From Anastatus disparis (Eukaryota; Arthropoda; Insecta; Hymenoptera; Eupelmidae): 64,000 nucleotides of DNA. Of this stretch, positions 42,596-53,190 are shown one piece after another (position 1 is the stretch's first letter; every line of letters begins with the position of its first letter). The stretch spans positions 89,501 through 153,500 of the forward strand of contig JAFFSR010000249.1 in assembly GCA_017163975.1 (NCBI GenBank), read 5' to 3'. Both the position numbers and the translations under genes were made by a program. The notes below the pieces were generated by a model that saw nothing but the letters and a program-made list of their open reading frames with translations, had not been told where the DNA came from and made no database searches.

Positions 42596-43553
42596 TGTAA
42601 TTAAATATTAACGTTATATACCAAATCTTGTTTTTGCAAATTATTTCTATTATTTTTAAATAAAAAGAAGAATATATTACCTGAATTTTAATTTCCAAAT
42701 CATCTTCAGAAACTTGAGAAGTTGATTGAAATCTTCCTAGCAAACTTCTCCCATCTGTGTCTGAACTATGTATGAAAATGACTTTCATATAATTAAAGTA
42801 CTTTAATAATTCAACCCATACATCAGCTTGATGAGAATATGGTGGAACAGTACGAAGAAAAGAAACATGAATGTTCTGCGAAATATTATAATCATTCAAT
42901 CAGTATGTTCTATTTATGAAATTGAAATAAAAAAATAATAGAAATGTCATGAGTTTCACCAGAACAATCATACTACATTAGTACCGAATAATCTGTAATT
43001 TTTGTGATAAATTTATTGAAATAGTAATGAAAAATCCTTGTAGGACCTACAGAATGGTGGATTAAATGTGAAAATATCATCGACAATATTTTTTCGTGCT
43101 TTTATTCATAAAAAATAACTTTTAGTCAACGTAGTATAAGTTACAATATGCAAAAAATTTAAAAAGAAATAGGATTTTTAACAATCTATCACATCTGAAT
43201 CCTGAAATATTTTTTTTTGCACCATAGCAAACAAAATTTCGTCAAAATACCTCTAATTAAACTTAATTATGAACACTTTAAGTATGCCTGCGCGTTAAAA
43301 TATTATCATTTAAAAATTACGCTATTTTTCGTTAAAGAGGTAAACTTTGTATTGCAAGAGATCTGTTCGATTTCCAACAATGTACAAGACTTATCCGGTC
43401 TAAACTCCTTTCAGTATGTTCTAAGCCCTTTGATTTAAGCTTTAGATGATGTTTCTTGGTGCTTCTGGAACCGAGTATTGATTTTTTCTTAAATGTTAAA
43501 AATTTTAAGTATGCAAATGGTGAATCGCGATTACGGTTATCTTACCTTGTTGA
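42596..43553. other. AT-rich non-coding stretch
   Basis: A 125-codon minus-strand frame (42522-42899) has [20 protein letters not shown] and [19 protein letters not shown]. It runs on into the MITE and loses coding character after [14 protein letters not shown]. See the separate exon-like entry. The rest (42900-43553) shows no gene. Confidence 0.4.
42679..42899 (-). CDS. Possible host exon: ligand-binding domain of an ionotropic glutamate receptor
   Basis: On the minus strand, residues [26 protein letters not shown]... and [20 protein letters not shown] resemble the periplasmic-binding-like amino-terminal domain of NMDA/kainate-type receptor subunits ([12 protein letters not shown]... and [10 protein letters not shown] segments). 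The coding character is confined to about 42690-42890. At the 3' edge GATTTGGAAATTAAAATTCAG is followed by GTAATATATTC, a plausible donor site, and upstream TCGCAGAACATTCATG can hold an AG acceptor. If correct this is one exon of a large host gene with long introns (for example an Nmdar1-like gene), and the TEs around it are intronic. This rests on motif recall and on one exon only. Confidence 0.5.
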
Positions 43554-44556
43554 AAATAATGATATCTTTCTAAGACGTCTTTGAAAGACGTCTTTGGTCA
43601 TGTCTTAGATTGGAACAAACTAAGATGTCTTTTTTCAATGTTTAGAAAAGATAATGAACAAATTCGTTTTAAAGGCGTATTATTTCAATAAAAATTCATA
43701 TTTGAAGACGTCATTTTTACAAATTTTGTTAATGTTTTTACACAAATGACGTTATATTTCTTGAATTTCAAAATTCAATTAATATGTCTTTCTGCTACGA
43801 CGCTCTGCTGTAAATAATGATGTTTATTTAAGACGTCTTTAGATAACTTCTTCAAAAACGTCTTGGGTGTGTTTCATATTGGAACAATAAGACGTCATTT
43901 TCTAAAAACTTGTTATGAACAAATGACGTCTCCCTTCCTGAATTATGCCATCAAAAGATGCATTTCTACGGTGATACAGATATTGAAAAGGTCTTTTTAG
44001 ACGTCATTTTCTCCAAATTTAGGAAAAAATAATGTCATTTTTCATGAATTATGTCATTGAAAAATGTCTTTATACAATATTCATTTCCCATTTAAGGAGA
44101 TGTAAAACGGATACTACACCTGTTCTATTAAATATCGACAATCTTCTTATTTTATTGCAAAAATTTAAGAAAAGAAATGCATCAGCTTGTAGTATTTACC
44201 ACAAAGATTATTTAGTTAAATTTTCGAATAAATTCATTCATTACTTTTTCAGAATTTTAGATTTTTTGTACAAAATTAAAACCTTTTAATATATCATATT
44301 AAAAACCAAAATTCTGAGAAACTAATGAATGAATTTATTTGAAAATTTAACTGAGTGTTCTGGTCTTATATATCTGCGGCTTTTAAATTCGTATGAGGGA
44401 TCGCAAATCTTAAAAAAAACGCCACTTAGTAATTTACAGTCGAATGGACGGTCGATTGGATCAATTTAATTCTGAAAAAATGACGTATTATTTTTTTCTA
44501 ATCTAAGACACTACCAAAGACGTCTTAGAAGACGTCTTAGAAAGACGTCATTATTT
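43554..44556. mobile_element. 1-kb element with AAGACGTCTT-rich inverted ends
   Basis: The left end AAATAATGATATCTTTCTAA and the reverse complement of the right end (AAATAATGACGTCTTTCTAA) begin ~60-base terminal inverted repeats. GACGTC recurs through the interior at about 43690, 43770, 43830, 43860, 43890, 43925 and 44000. A frame at 44032-44289 has no domain. Non-autonomous DNA element, superfamily unknown. Confidence 0.65.
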
Positions 44557-44707
44557 CTATAGAGTACTTTGTCTGTGCATACCTTGGTTTTTACGAGTCT
44601 AAAAAACATTAAATATAGCTTAAATTGAAGGTAATGATTACGACTTTAAAATGGCGAAATCGTTTTCCGATTGTTTATTACAACCATTCAAAGTCCATAA
44701 TTTCACT

Positions 44708-44709
<2 letters not shown>

Positions 44710-44769
<60 letters not shown>
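44710..44769. repeat. (TA)n microsatellite
   Basis: About 29 TA units, followed by a short TGTGTG tail. Confidence 0.97.
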
Positions 44770-44772
<3 letters not shown>

Positions 44773-45204
44773 TGTATATATGTGTGTGTTCATTTATTTA
44801 TTTATTTTTTGCATAGTTACCTTCAAAAATTAGGTTTAAATTTCCTGTGGGGTAAAATTTACTGTTTCTGTTTTTACGTTTTAAGACAAAAAATTTAAGT
44901 CCTAGCAGATGGTATTTTATTGTTTTATTGACGGATGAGAGTATTTTTATTGCTATTCATGGACGCTAAGAAGAAACGCGCCCAGCTTATCATACCACTG
45001 ATTCTTTATTATTCTGCAGTCTCCATTTTAATATAAAAGAATTACGTAAATCATTTCTCTTCAATGTGTAAGAGCATACGTGAAACCAAAAACACAAACA
45101 CTTCTTTCTTATTGATGTTCAATTACGTAAATTATGATTGTTTTTTAATTAGTTTTGAAAATTAATAAGAGTAATATTTCTGTTTTTCGATTATTGGTTA
45201 TAGA
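44770..45204. other. AT-rich non-coding stretch
   Basis: Nothing recognised. Confidence 0.5.
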
Positions 45205-45532
45205 TTAACGGGGATGCATCAGTCCTGTTTTACCATTTTTAATAGCAATTTTTCTCTGAAATGGGTAATCACATAGGATTTTCCGTTTGGGAATAGTTTT
45301 CATTTTGAAAAATAAAAACCAAACAACTATTTTGATCCCTGAACTCATTAAAAAGTTTTTTTCATGCTAAATAAAAATTAATAAATTTATATTTATTTGT
45401 TGACATCGCCATGTTTGTTGCTATGCATAAGAACAAGAGAAACGTTGCAACCAGCTATATTGTATATCTATATCGTATAGTAACGGAAATTGTTTTAAAA
45501 AATGGTAAAACAGGACTGATGCATCCCCTTAA
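45205..45532. mobile_element. TTAA-flanked MITE, family D
   Basis: 328 bases with TTAA at both ends. Terminal inverted repeats of about 34 bases: GGGGATGCATCAGTCCTG then TTTTACCATTTTT, mirrored at the right end. No ORF. Confidence 0.8.
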
Positions 45533-45715
45533 GATATAATTTATCTAAACTTGAAAAAGAATTATAATTAACGTTACTGAAAAACAATAAAAGAAGGGTA
45601 TTTGTGTTTATGGGTTACTGGTTTTAAATTTAACTACAGAAATAATTTTTTTCTATTTGGAAAACAATTGTATTTATGTTATAATAAATTTGTGTGTGCA
45701 TATTAAGGGTATGCA

Positions 45716-45753
45716 TACGCTCTTCTATACCGGCCGGTATAGCAGAGCGTAAG
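45716..45753. other. Short GC-rich palindrome
   Basis: TACGCTCT..CTATACCGG is followed at once by its reverse complement CCGGTATAG..AGAGCGTA. Stem of about 17 pairs without a loop, in AT-rich surroundings. Confidence 0.65.
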
Positions 45754-45974
45754 CCCAATTTCTAGAATAGAAGAATTAACTTTGTAAAAAAATTAATCAT
45801 CAGAATGAATTTTTCTTTTACAAGTCACTCTATTGTGAGATAATAAAGGGTGGTAAATAGGAAAACCTCAGGAATTCGGAAAAAAAATTATTTTTCACAA
45901 AATGATATGAAAATAATTATTGTACTAGAAAGTGTAATGTTTTCAGATTGGCAATACCTGACTCTGACGCGATA

Positions 45975-46688
45975 GATGTTGGCGTTTTTCTTACGCTGTG
46001 GTGCGAACTTCAAAATTTGAAATATATTGAATATTGTCATTTTATGCAAATGATAATTTATAATCATTCTGTATTTTTCCGTGAAGTGATGAAAGCAATG
46101 ATGTTTTATTTTTTTTGACATAATTAATATTTTTGTTGTATATGTGTGAGGTATAGCGAATAAAGTAGAAAGGGAAAGACAATACAAACGCATGTGCGTA
46201 CGGGTATAAGACACGCACACATATGAAATCGCATTTTTAACTATTCTGTTGCTTTCTTTGTCTTTTTTTTCGTGTTAGTGATGATATATTCGAAAATGAA
46301 TAAGCTATTATTGTACGCATTGCAAATGTTTATTTCTGTACGTAGGAAATTTTTATGATTTTTATTAAAAATAAATAATAAAAAAATACTCTACTTTCTG
46401 TTTTATATGTGTGAGATATAGTAAATATTACAAGAAGGGCCTTCTATCTTCTTTTTCTTCTTTGTACGCACACGTTTGTATTGTCTTTTCTTTTCTAGTT
46501 TGTTCGCTATACTTCACGCATATACAACAAAAATATTATTTATGCCAAAAAAAAAATCAAACATTGCTTTCATCACCTCAGAGAAGAATAAAGAATAATT
46601 ATGAGATATCATTTGCATAAAATGACAATATTCAATATATTTAAAATTTGGAAGTTCGTGTCATAGCGTAAAAAAACATTCAACGTTA
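45975..46688. mobile_element. Large inverted-repeat (fold-back) element
   Basis: The left arm (about 45978-46220) and the right arm (about 46460-46688) are reverse complements with moderate divergence; shared segments include TTTGCATAAAATGACAATAT and ATTCAATATAT. Spacer about 240 bases. Open frames on both strands here mirror each other and are not genes. Confidence 0.7.
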
Positions 46689-46717
46689 TTTTAAGATTTT
46701 ATGTGTCTCTAACCCTC

Positions 46718-46874
46718 TTAACCTTTCGAGGGCCAGAATACGCCTCTAGGCGTAAGGGGTCTGACTCACCAACATCGCAACTTAGTTTGGCTCTAACTCA
46801 GGGACCTTAGACCACATTCCTATAGAAAAATTCGATTTTCAAATTTTTCAAAACTCCGGCCCTCTAAAGGTTAA
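46718..46874. mobile_element. TTAA-flanked MITE, family C copy 2
   Basis: 157 bases: TTAACCTTTCGAGGGCC at the left, GGCCCTCTAAAGGTTAA at the right. Same length as 35350-35506 and matching ends, with a diverged centre. Confidence 0.8.
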
Positions 46875-47952
46875 ATGCCGGTCGTTTCACATATTCTTTT
46901 GTTTGTACGTATTTCCAAGCTTATTGCATATCCGTAAGCCAGGGGGGCTATTCACTAACTTTTTAACGATAATGATTGACTTAACGTTTCGACGTCAAAA
47001 AGCGCTAAGTACTCTACTCTTTTAAGTAATCGATAAGCATATATGAAAAAATGTTTCTGTTTATTTTTTACAACAAACATTTACAACATGAATATTCCAA
47101 ATTAAAATAATTCAAAATAATTATCACATCAAAATTAACATTATTACAAAAAAAAATTATTTTTTAAAAATTTTTGACATATTTATACGCAAATAGATTA
47201 CAAAATTACTAGTCTTTTTGTAGATTTATATTAGATCTTGTGTTCTCCACACATTCAGTATCAGAATTTAAAATGGACAGTTGATTGGGACATTATGAAA
47301 ACTTAAGTAATATTTTATAACTTATTTGATTTCATAAGTTAAAAATTAGATATCCAAAGTAATAATTAGAAAAAATGTCATGATCTATTCATTTTAAATT
47401 CCAATACAGAGAAAAAATGAATCTTAACAGTATTTGTCTTAAAACACACAATATCTAACATTCATATTAGAAATAAATCTGTATTTATGTTTCTATTATA
47501 TATCCTTTTAACTCAACATTATCCAAGCCAACAATTTCATTTTTAAAGATGAAATTTTGAAAATCAATATTTTTAAGTTCTGCAGCAAAATTAAAAATTC
47601 AATTGAAAAACTGTAGTTGTTGATATATAATATAAAATGCAAATTTAGATTAATATATAATTTTATTAAAAAATGTTTTTTTATTGGTTATAAGATAAAT
47701 TTATTTAAAACAATATTTATATTATTTTTTTCTGTTCACTTTTATTGAACTACATACAAGTCACTTGAAAGCCTGCAGATCCAATTGAATTTAAAATTAT
47801 ACACAATTTATCATGTAATCACTAATGCAAAAAATAATACAATAATGTTCACTTTATTTATATATATATAGGTATATACATCCCCTGATAGAGAAGATAT
47901 CTCGATTCTCTTGGATATAACTTAAAATCTGTGAAGCAAGAAATCAAGAGGC
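46875..47952. other. AT-rich non-coding stretch
   Basis: No gene or element recognised. A short TATATATA run lies near 47860. Confidence 0.5.
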
Positions 47953-47957
47953 GCGGT
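47953..47957. other. Target-site duplication, left
   Basis: GCGGT, identical to 60486-60490, directly outside the LTR. Confidence 0.85.
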
Positions 47958-49098
47958 TGTTATGTCCGGTCACCTTAAATAGGTTTACTCGGACATGTGT
48001 TTGTTTGGGATATTCCTTGTTGGTATTGGTGAATATTTTTTTATTTTGAAAAGACTGCGGGATAGAGGAGCTTAATCGCTTACCTTGTCTTAACTGCTGG
48101 CTGCGTGGTCGAAAGTAAAGGAAATTATCTACTTAATAAACTTTACACTGAAGAGCGCAGTGCTCCTCTCTGGTTATCCGCTTGTTAATTATTTAGGAAC
48201 TGGATTAATGGCACTTATGTTCGCAGAGATTATTTTTGTATATTTTTGTAAATGATATTTATTTAATTTTATTACAAATGTTATACAAGCTATTGATAAG
48301 TGAATCGCGCAGACTTACAATAATAAATCGGAAGAAACGTCGTTAGTATTTTTATTTATTTTTATTTGAAAATAAAATAGGAAATATTCTTTGTATTAAC
48401 ACACTTTTTCCCCTAGCAGTAAGTTGTATAAAAATCGCGTTTTTATAGGACTGACTTGTTAAAATAAGCGCGCGACTAAATTAAGTTATTTCGCTTGTAA
48501 TTAAATTTAAGAAGGAAATAAAGTGCGAGTTACAAGTTTTTATTGTTACGATTTTACACTTGATTTATGTGCAAGTCGAAGAAGGTGTTACCCTTGCGAG
48601 GTCTAACTGCGGACTGACTGACAATAAATCTTTTTTGTTGCAAGGTAGATGCGAATTTTGAAGAAGAAAAGAGACAAAAAATATAACTTGCTAAAATTTT
48701 AAAAGAGTCCCATTGGCCAATTCGGCCGTGAGAAGCTCTCCAAAGTCTCAGATTTTTTTACAGAGGATATCTTCTTATCGCGCCTAAAAATGCTGAATAG
48801 CATTCGCGCCTCGCTAACTGACTTGGTTTTTCGAATAAAAAAAGACTTAAAATTATTCCTTAATACTAACTATCCAATATAAAATTTATTTTATTTTATT
48901 TTTATTAATACATGTTAAAAAAAATATGTGTTATCGGGAGAATGAACTGCAAATATTGCATGTTTATATGCATGCATAATGTATATGCGTATATATAATT
49001 ATATATACGTACGCACATTTATATGTATAACAAAAGGTTGAAAAAAAATTAAAATGAAAAATGATTTTTCGTACATCCATGATTATGCGGGTGTAACA
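47958..49098 (-). repeat. 3' LTR (left copy)
   Basis: 1141 bases, TGTTATGTCCGG...GGTGTAACA as written on the plus strand. Partner of 59347-60485. Confidence 0.92.
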
Positions 49099-49108
49099 CC
49101 CCCACTGT
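49099..49108 (-). promoter_or_regulatory. Polypurine tract
   Basis: On the minus strand CACAGTGGGGG precedes the LTR start TGTTACA, about 20 bases after the env stop. Confidence 0.65.
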
Positions 49109-49128
49109 GAAAACAAAGCAATAAGATT

Positions 49129-51108
49129 TTAATTGTTTTGCTTTGGGGTTCCCAACAGTTTGAGCTCGATGTCTCGGATGGTTTTTCTTGATGGTAGCAT
49201 AGAGTTAGATCTGCTAAGTCCTCTTCTTGGCGGATTCAATGATTCCGTTGACCTGGTGGCTGTTCCGTGTTCTGATGTTTTATCCTTCTCTGTACATTCG
49301 GGCTTAGCCAGGCTCGTAAGAAAATGTGTTATCGAGCCGAAAATGGCTCCCAGGAGTCTTGTACTCCATCCATATACCGTGTATAGAGTGTATCCGCGGA
49401 TTATGGTGTCGAAGATTAGTTTGATTACTTGGCATATCAGGATAATCATTAATATTCCTGCCGAGATTTGCCCAAATTTTTGAAACCCGTTCCACATTTT
49501 GTTAAGTGTGGATTCCATCATTGTTTCCATTTCTTCTGGCGTCAACAGGTTGTTAAACTTTACTGAGCGCGTTCTTGCTTCTCTGTCGTTAAGCCATCTT
49601 GCTATTGCATCTAGCATTGCAGGCTTTTCGGCTGGAAAGATCGAATGTTCGCGTAGATTTTGCAGGTCTTCCGGTGTGTATATTCCATTTTCCAAGACTT
49701 CTGAGATGCTGGCGTGTTTCCAGGTCGGTAGGACAAATGGTTTTAGGGTTTGCGGTAGGTTTACCTCCATTGCTGTAAGGTGAATCTTAAACCATTTCTC
49801 GCTGATTTTGAAGATACTTGGTATAAGTGTGTTGCAATGTCTAATTGTTCCTATTTGTGCTAGCACCTTGCTGATAGGTTTGGCGAAGTAAGCTTCGTCA
49901 TCGCAAGTCACTGGTACTTCGTAGTAGCATTGTTCCGTTTTTCTTATTTTGCAGGATCGTGGTACACATTGAATGATGTGGGCGACTTCTCCTGCTGCTA
50001 TGGCTAAATAACCTTGCTTCTTCATGACTTTTATGGCAAAAAGGTCTGGGTTTGAGAACGCCAGAGGTAGAGCATTTTCTATGATCTGCTTCTCCAATAT
50101 ACATCGGTGCAGGACTATGTCACGATATAGTGATCCTAGTTGTTTATCGAGATGTCTTCCGAGATTCATTATTTTTGCGTTGAAATATGTAGTAAGGATG
50201 ATATCTGGTACCTCTAAGCTTTTTCGGGTGGTGAATGATTTGCCTCTTGTGGTTTCTAAAATGAATAGCTCCGTTTGGTCCGTTTTAATTAATTTATATC
50301 CGCATAGCATCTCTTCTCCAGTTTTGGTTAGACCAAAATTTATCTTCCCAGTTGAATTACCAAAGTAGATAACAGGAGCGTTCGAATTGTTATCAACCAT
50401 ACGTGTCCCTATACCTTCATATAGGATGGTGAATTCATCGAACTTACATGTGGATCCCATTACCGGGGTCCAGAAAATGCAGCTTTCTTCCTCATCAATG
50501 CATCTACCGCTGGTGTAGCTGCATCGAGTTCCGGTGCTTAGGATCACCATATTCTTTTTTTTATCTACGGTGACCTCGTAGTCTGTTGCTTTGATCTCCA
50601 GTTTCGCAGTTACGACTACTTTTTCGTATTCATATCCATTATCATTGTAAGTTGTACCCTCACAATGACCGTTTGCATCCAATCTTCCGGCGACTGTGAC
50701 AGTCCTTTTATTGGTCCCGTTCACCAATAGATTATTTATTATGGTGCGTCCATATTTATATTGGCCATACCTAACGAGATCTTCGCATGCTTCTCTCGTT
50801 GCCAACTCCATGAATGTAGTAGAGCCTCCCTTTACTTTTGAGTTGTGCGAATGCATACCGCAATACGTAATTTCCTGCTCTACCTTTATTCTACATTGGT
50901 AAGCTCGGACCTTGAAATATTGTGTATATTGTAGCAGCTGGAGGTATATTTCTTCTTCAGCAGGTTCTGCGTTGAATAGCACGCAGTCTCCGACTTCCGT
51001 AAGTGCTATAGTTGTTATGTTGGAGGTCGCAGATCCGCATTCATATGTCGTAAAAGTGACGGCGACTCGAATGTAAGTGTACAAAAAAAACATTAATTTG
51101 CAGTTCAT
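49129..51108 (-). CDS. env: Envelope-type glycoprotein, intact ORF
   Basis: An uninterrupted 659-codon ORF from ATG at 51108 to the stop 31 bases before the LTR. Residues 4-19 are a hydrophobic signal peptide. A large Cys-rich ectodomain follows, with N-glycosylation sites at NIT, NGT and NST. A transmembrane helix lies at about residues 548-566 (ISAGILMIILICQVIKLIF), a second hydrophobic stretch near 585-601, and a ~90-residue Ser/Arg-rich tail. I see no clear furin site. The N-terminal FTTYECGS...VGDC pattern and cysteine layout look like glycoproteins captured by arthropod LTR elements from negative-strand RNA viruses of the chuvirus type rather than baculovirus-F-like env of Drosophila errantiviruses; that affinity is from recall and needs a search. 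The role would be entry or cell-to-cell transfer. It may be expressed through the splice site just upstream. Confidence 0.8.
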   Translation of the reverse strand: MNCKLMFFLYTYIRVAVTFTTYECGSATSNITTIALTEVGDCVLFNAEPAEEEIYLQLLQYTQYFKVRAYQCRIKVEQEITYCGMHSHNSKVKGGSTTFMELATREACEDLVRYGQYKYGRTIINNLLVNGTNKRTVTVAGRLDANGHCEGTTYNDNGYEYEKVVVTAKLEIKATDYEVTVDKKKNMVILSTGTRCSYTSGRCIDEEESCIFWTPVMGSTCKFDEFTILYEGIGTRMVDNNSNAPVIYFGNSTGKINFGLTKTGEEMLCGYKLIKTDQTELFILETTRGKSFTTRKSLEVPDIILTTYFNAKIMNLGRHLDKQLGSLYRDIVLHRCILEKQIIENALPLAFSNPDLFAIKVMKKQGYLAIAAGEVAHIIQCVPRSCKIRKTEQCYYEVPVTCDDEAYFAKPISKVLAQIGTIRHCNTLIPSIFKISEKWFKIHLTAMEVNLPQTLKPFVLPTWKHASISEVLENGIYTPEDLQNLREHSIFPAEKPAMLDAIARWLNDREARTRSVKFNNLLTPEEMETMMESTLNKMWNGFQKFGQISAGILMIILICQVIKLIFDTIIRGYTLYTVYGWSTRLLGAIFGSITHFLTSLAKPECTEKDKTSEHGTATRSTESLNPPRRGLSRSNSMLPSRKTIRDIELKLLGTPKQNN

Positions 51109-51137
51109 CCTCCTATAACAAAGAAAAATAACTTAAG
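51109..51137 (-). promoter_or_regulatory. Candidate splice acceptor for env mRNA
   Basis: On the minus strand a pyrimidine-rich TTATTTTTCTTTGTTATAG ends seven bases or so before the env ATG (AG at 51114-51113). Env of insect Gypsy elements is made from a spliced subgenomic RNA, so this is where an acceptor is expected. The donor was not identified. Confidence 0.5.
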
Positions 51138-51436
51138 ATTATTCGCAGATTCCTTAATTTATGCTGATACAGGTATGATTATTATGTTGCGTAGTTACAG
51201 TTGATTGAGGTTATAAGCATTTGTACCTAATTACTAAGATAACTTTTAAAGATGCGTGATTAGGTAAAGTGAATTCACCAACTTGCTTAAGTTTCTTTAT
51301 TGGTTATTACATCCAAAGAAGAGAAAAATTTGGATATGCATACGTATCACAAAACAAAGAAATTGGATGATAAAAAAAATAAATAATACGCAGATTTACG
51401 TTAATTATCGTTATGTGTATTCACTTTAAGAAATCT

Positions 51437-53190
51437 TTAGTCAAATGTAGAGTTCTGATCATTATCGATCGAGCTTTCGGATCTTAGTTTCGTTAAGCGC
51501 AATTTATTCGGGTGTACAATTTTTGTAGTGTTTTTAAAAGAAATTTTAATATTTCTACCATTTTCTAATATTTCGAGAATTCTATGTGGCCCGGTGTACT
51601 GCGGTTGAAATTTTCCTTTTCTAGGTTCTATTAATAGCATTACGTGGTCATTAACCTTAAAATTACACGAGTTTAACTTCCTATCGTAATATTCTTCGGA
51701 ACGTCTTTTTGCGTTATTTAGATTTTCTTTAGCTAATTCGTGTATTTCTAACAATTTTGATCTTAATCTAGTCAAATAGTCATAATAAGTATCGGTAGTA
51801 TTTTCCCCCAATACCGCCCTCGCTGATGGAACGCGAGCTATCTTCCCATATACGCATTCGTATGAGGTAAGCTTCGTCCCTTAGTGAACGCTGGTATTGT
51901 AGGAAAATGTCGCACATTCACACCATTCATCCCACTGTCGTATATTTGATACATAGTTCATTAACCATTCCTTTAACGAGTGATGCATTCGCTCAATAGA
52001 TCCATTGGATTGAGGGTGAAATGCGGTGGTAGTACATGTTTTAATTTTACACATTTTCGCGACGTTTTTCATTAATGAACTGATAAAATTTGTACCTTGA
52101 TCCGTCAGGACTATCCTTGGTGACCCATGAATAAAAAAAATCGTTTCAGAAAAGCATCGGCAATTGCCGTTGACGTAGTTGAATCTAAAGGGACAGCTAT
52201 ACAAAATTTTGTTAGCAAATCTTGCATCGTCAAAATGTACATGTTCCCATTTCTGGTTCTATCCAATGGACCTACGATATCTAACGAAATCTTTTCGAAG
52301 CTAGAACCCGGTGTGTCTGTTAACACCATAGGTTGCCTAACCTTATTTCTAACTAGTTTATTTAGTTGACAAGTGCGACAAGCGTTGACAAAATTTTGGA
52401 TTCCCGCTTTCATATTTGGCCAAAAATAGTGTTGTTTAACTCGGTTATATGTCTTTGTTATACCTTTATGGCCGTTTATTGGTGACTCGTGAATTTCGCG
52501 TATAATTTGTTCACGCAGATCTACTTCTGGTATTTGTATCAAGTTTTTACAGATTATTATCTTAGTTTGAGAATCTGAAAATATATCTTTCAACAGATCG
52601 ACAATTTCACTCCACGTGATATCGTCTATTTGTTCTGTTTTTGAAATTCTCAAGGATACCAGAGATGTTGTTTGGCATACGTCTAGCAGTGAAAAAATAG
52701 CATCCTTGAAAATTTCTCTATCTGTTTGTATATGCAGATTTTCTTTAATTGGCAAAGCTATCAGAATCTTTTTGTCATTTTCAATGACTTTTGCTCTTGC
52801 AAGGACAATATCTTGCAGGGGCGGAAGTCTTTGTTCTTGTTGCAGAAAAAGTGCTCCTGAGTCGAAAGGTTGATTTTTTTGTGTTATGAAATAGGTCAGA
52901 TTGTCTTTTGCCATGAGAAAGTTATCTCTCGTTTCGATTATATTTCGTGATGGTCGAGGTCGATTTGATTCGTCTCGACCTATCTCATACTCAACAGATA
53001 GAATAGCTTCATTCGCCCTGGACGGATTTGAATGTAATTCGAGCGATTGATGATCCTCAGAAATATTTGTATTTTCATTCATAGCATCGTCAGTCACGTG
53101 AGCGTTTTCGGGTGGTTTATTTGCTGTGACTTCTAAAGATTCCTTAAGGATGTCTAGCGTCCGTGACAGTTCGTCAGCTGGCAGTTGATA
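51437..53190 (-). pseudogene. pol: Integrase of env-containing element
   Basis: The frame at 53097-52111 holds the zinc site (REIHESPINGHKG and NACRTCQLNK) and the first core Asp (ISLDIVGPL). A frameshift in the A/T run near 52132 moves coding to 52204-51881 with IVLTDQGTNF (second Asp) and HPQSNGSIERMHHSLKEWL (Glu). A stop at 51881 then precedes the C-terminal domain (51811-51437) with NFKVNDHVMLLIEPRKGKF and QYTGPHRILEIL, a GPY/F-like module. All three catalytic acids and the HHCC residues are kept, but the frame is not. Confidence 0.85.

Noticed and set aside
45888..46620. Frames of 110 and 69 codons on opposite strands
   Set aside because: They are mirror products of the fold-back arms at 45975-46688.
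49133..50902. Plus-strand frames inside the env region
   Set aside because: Shadows of the long minus-strand env ORF, without domains of their own.
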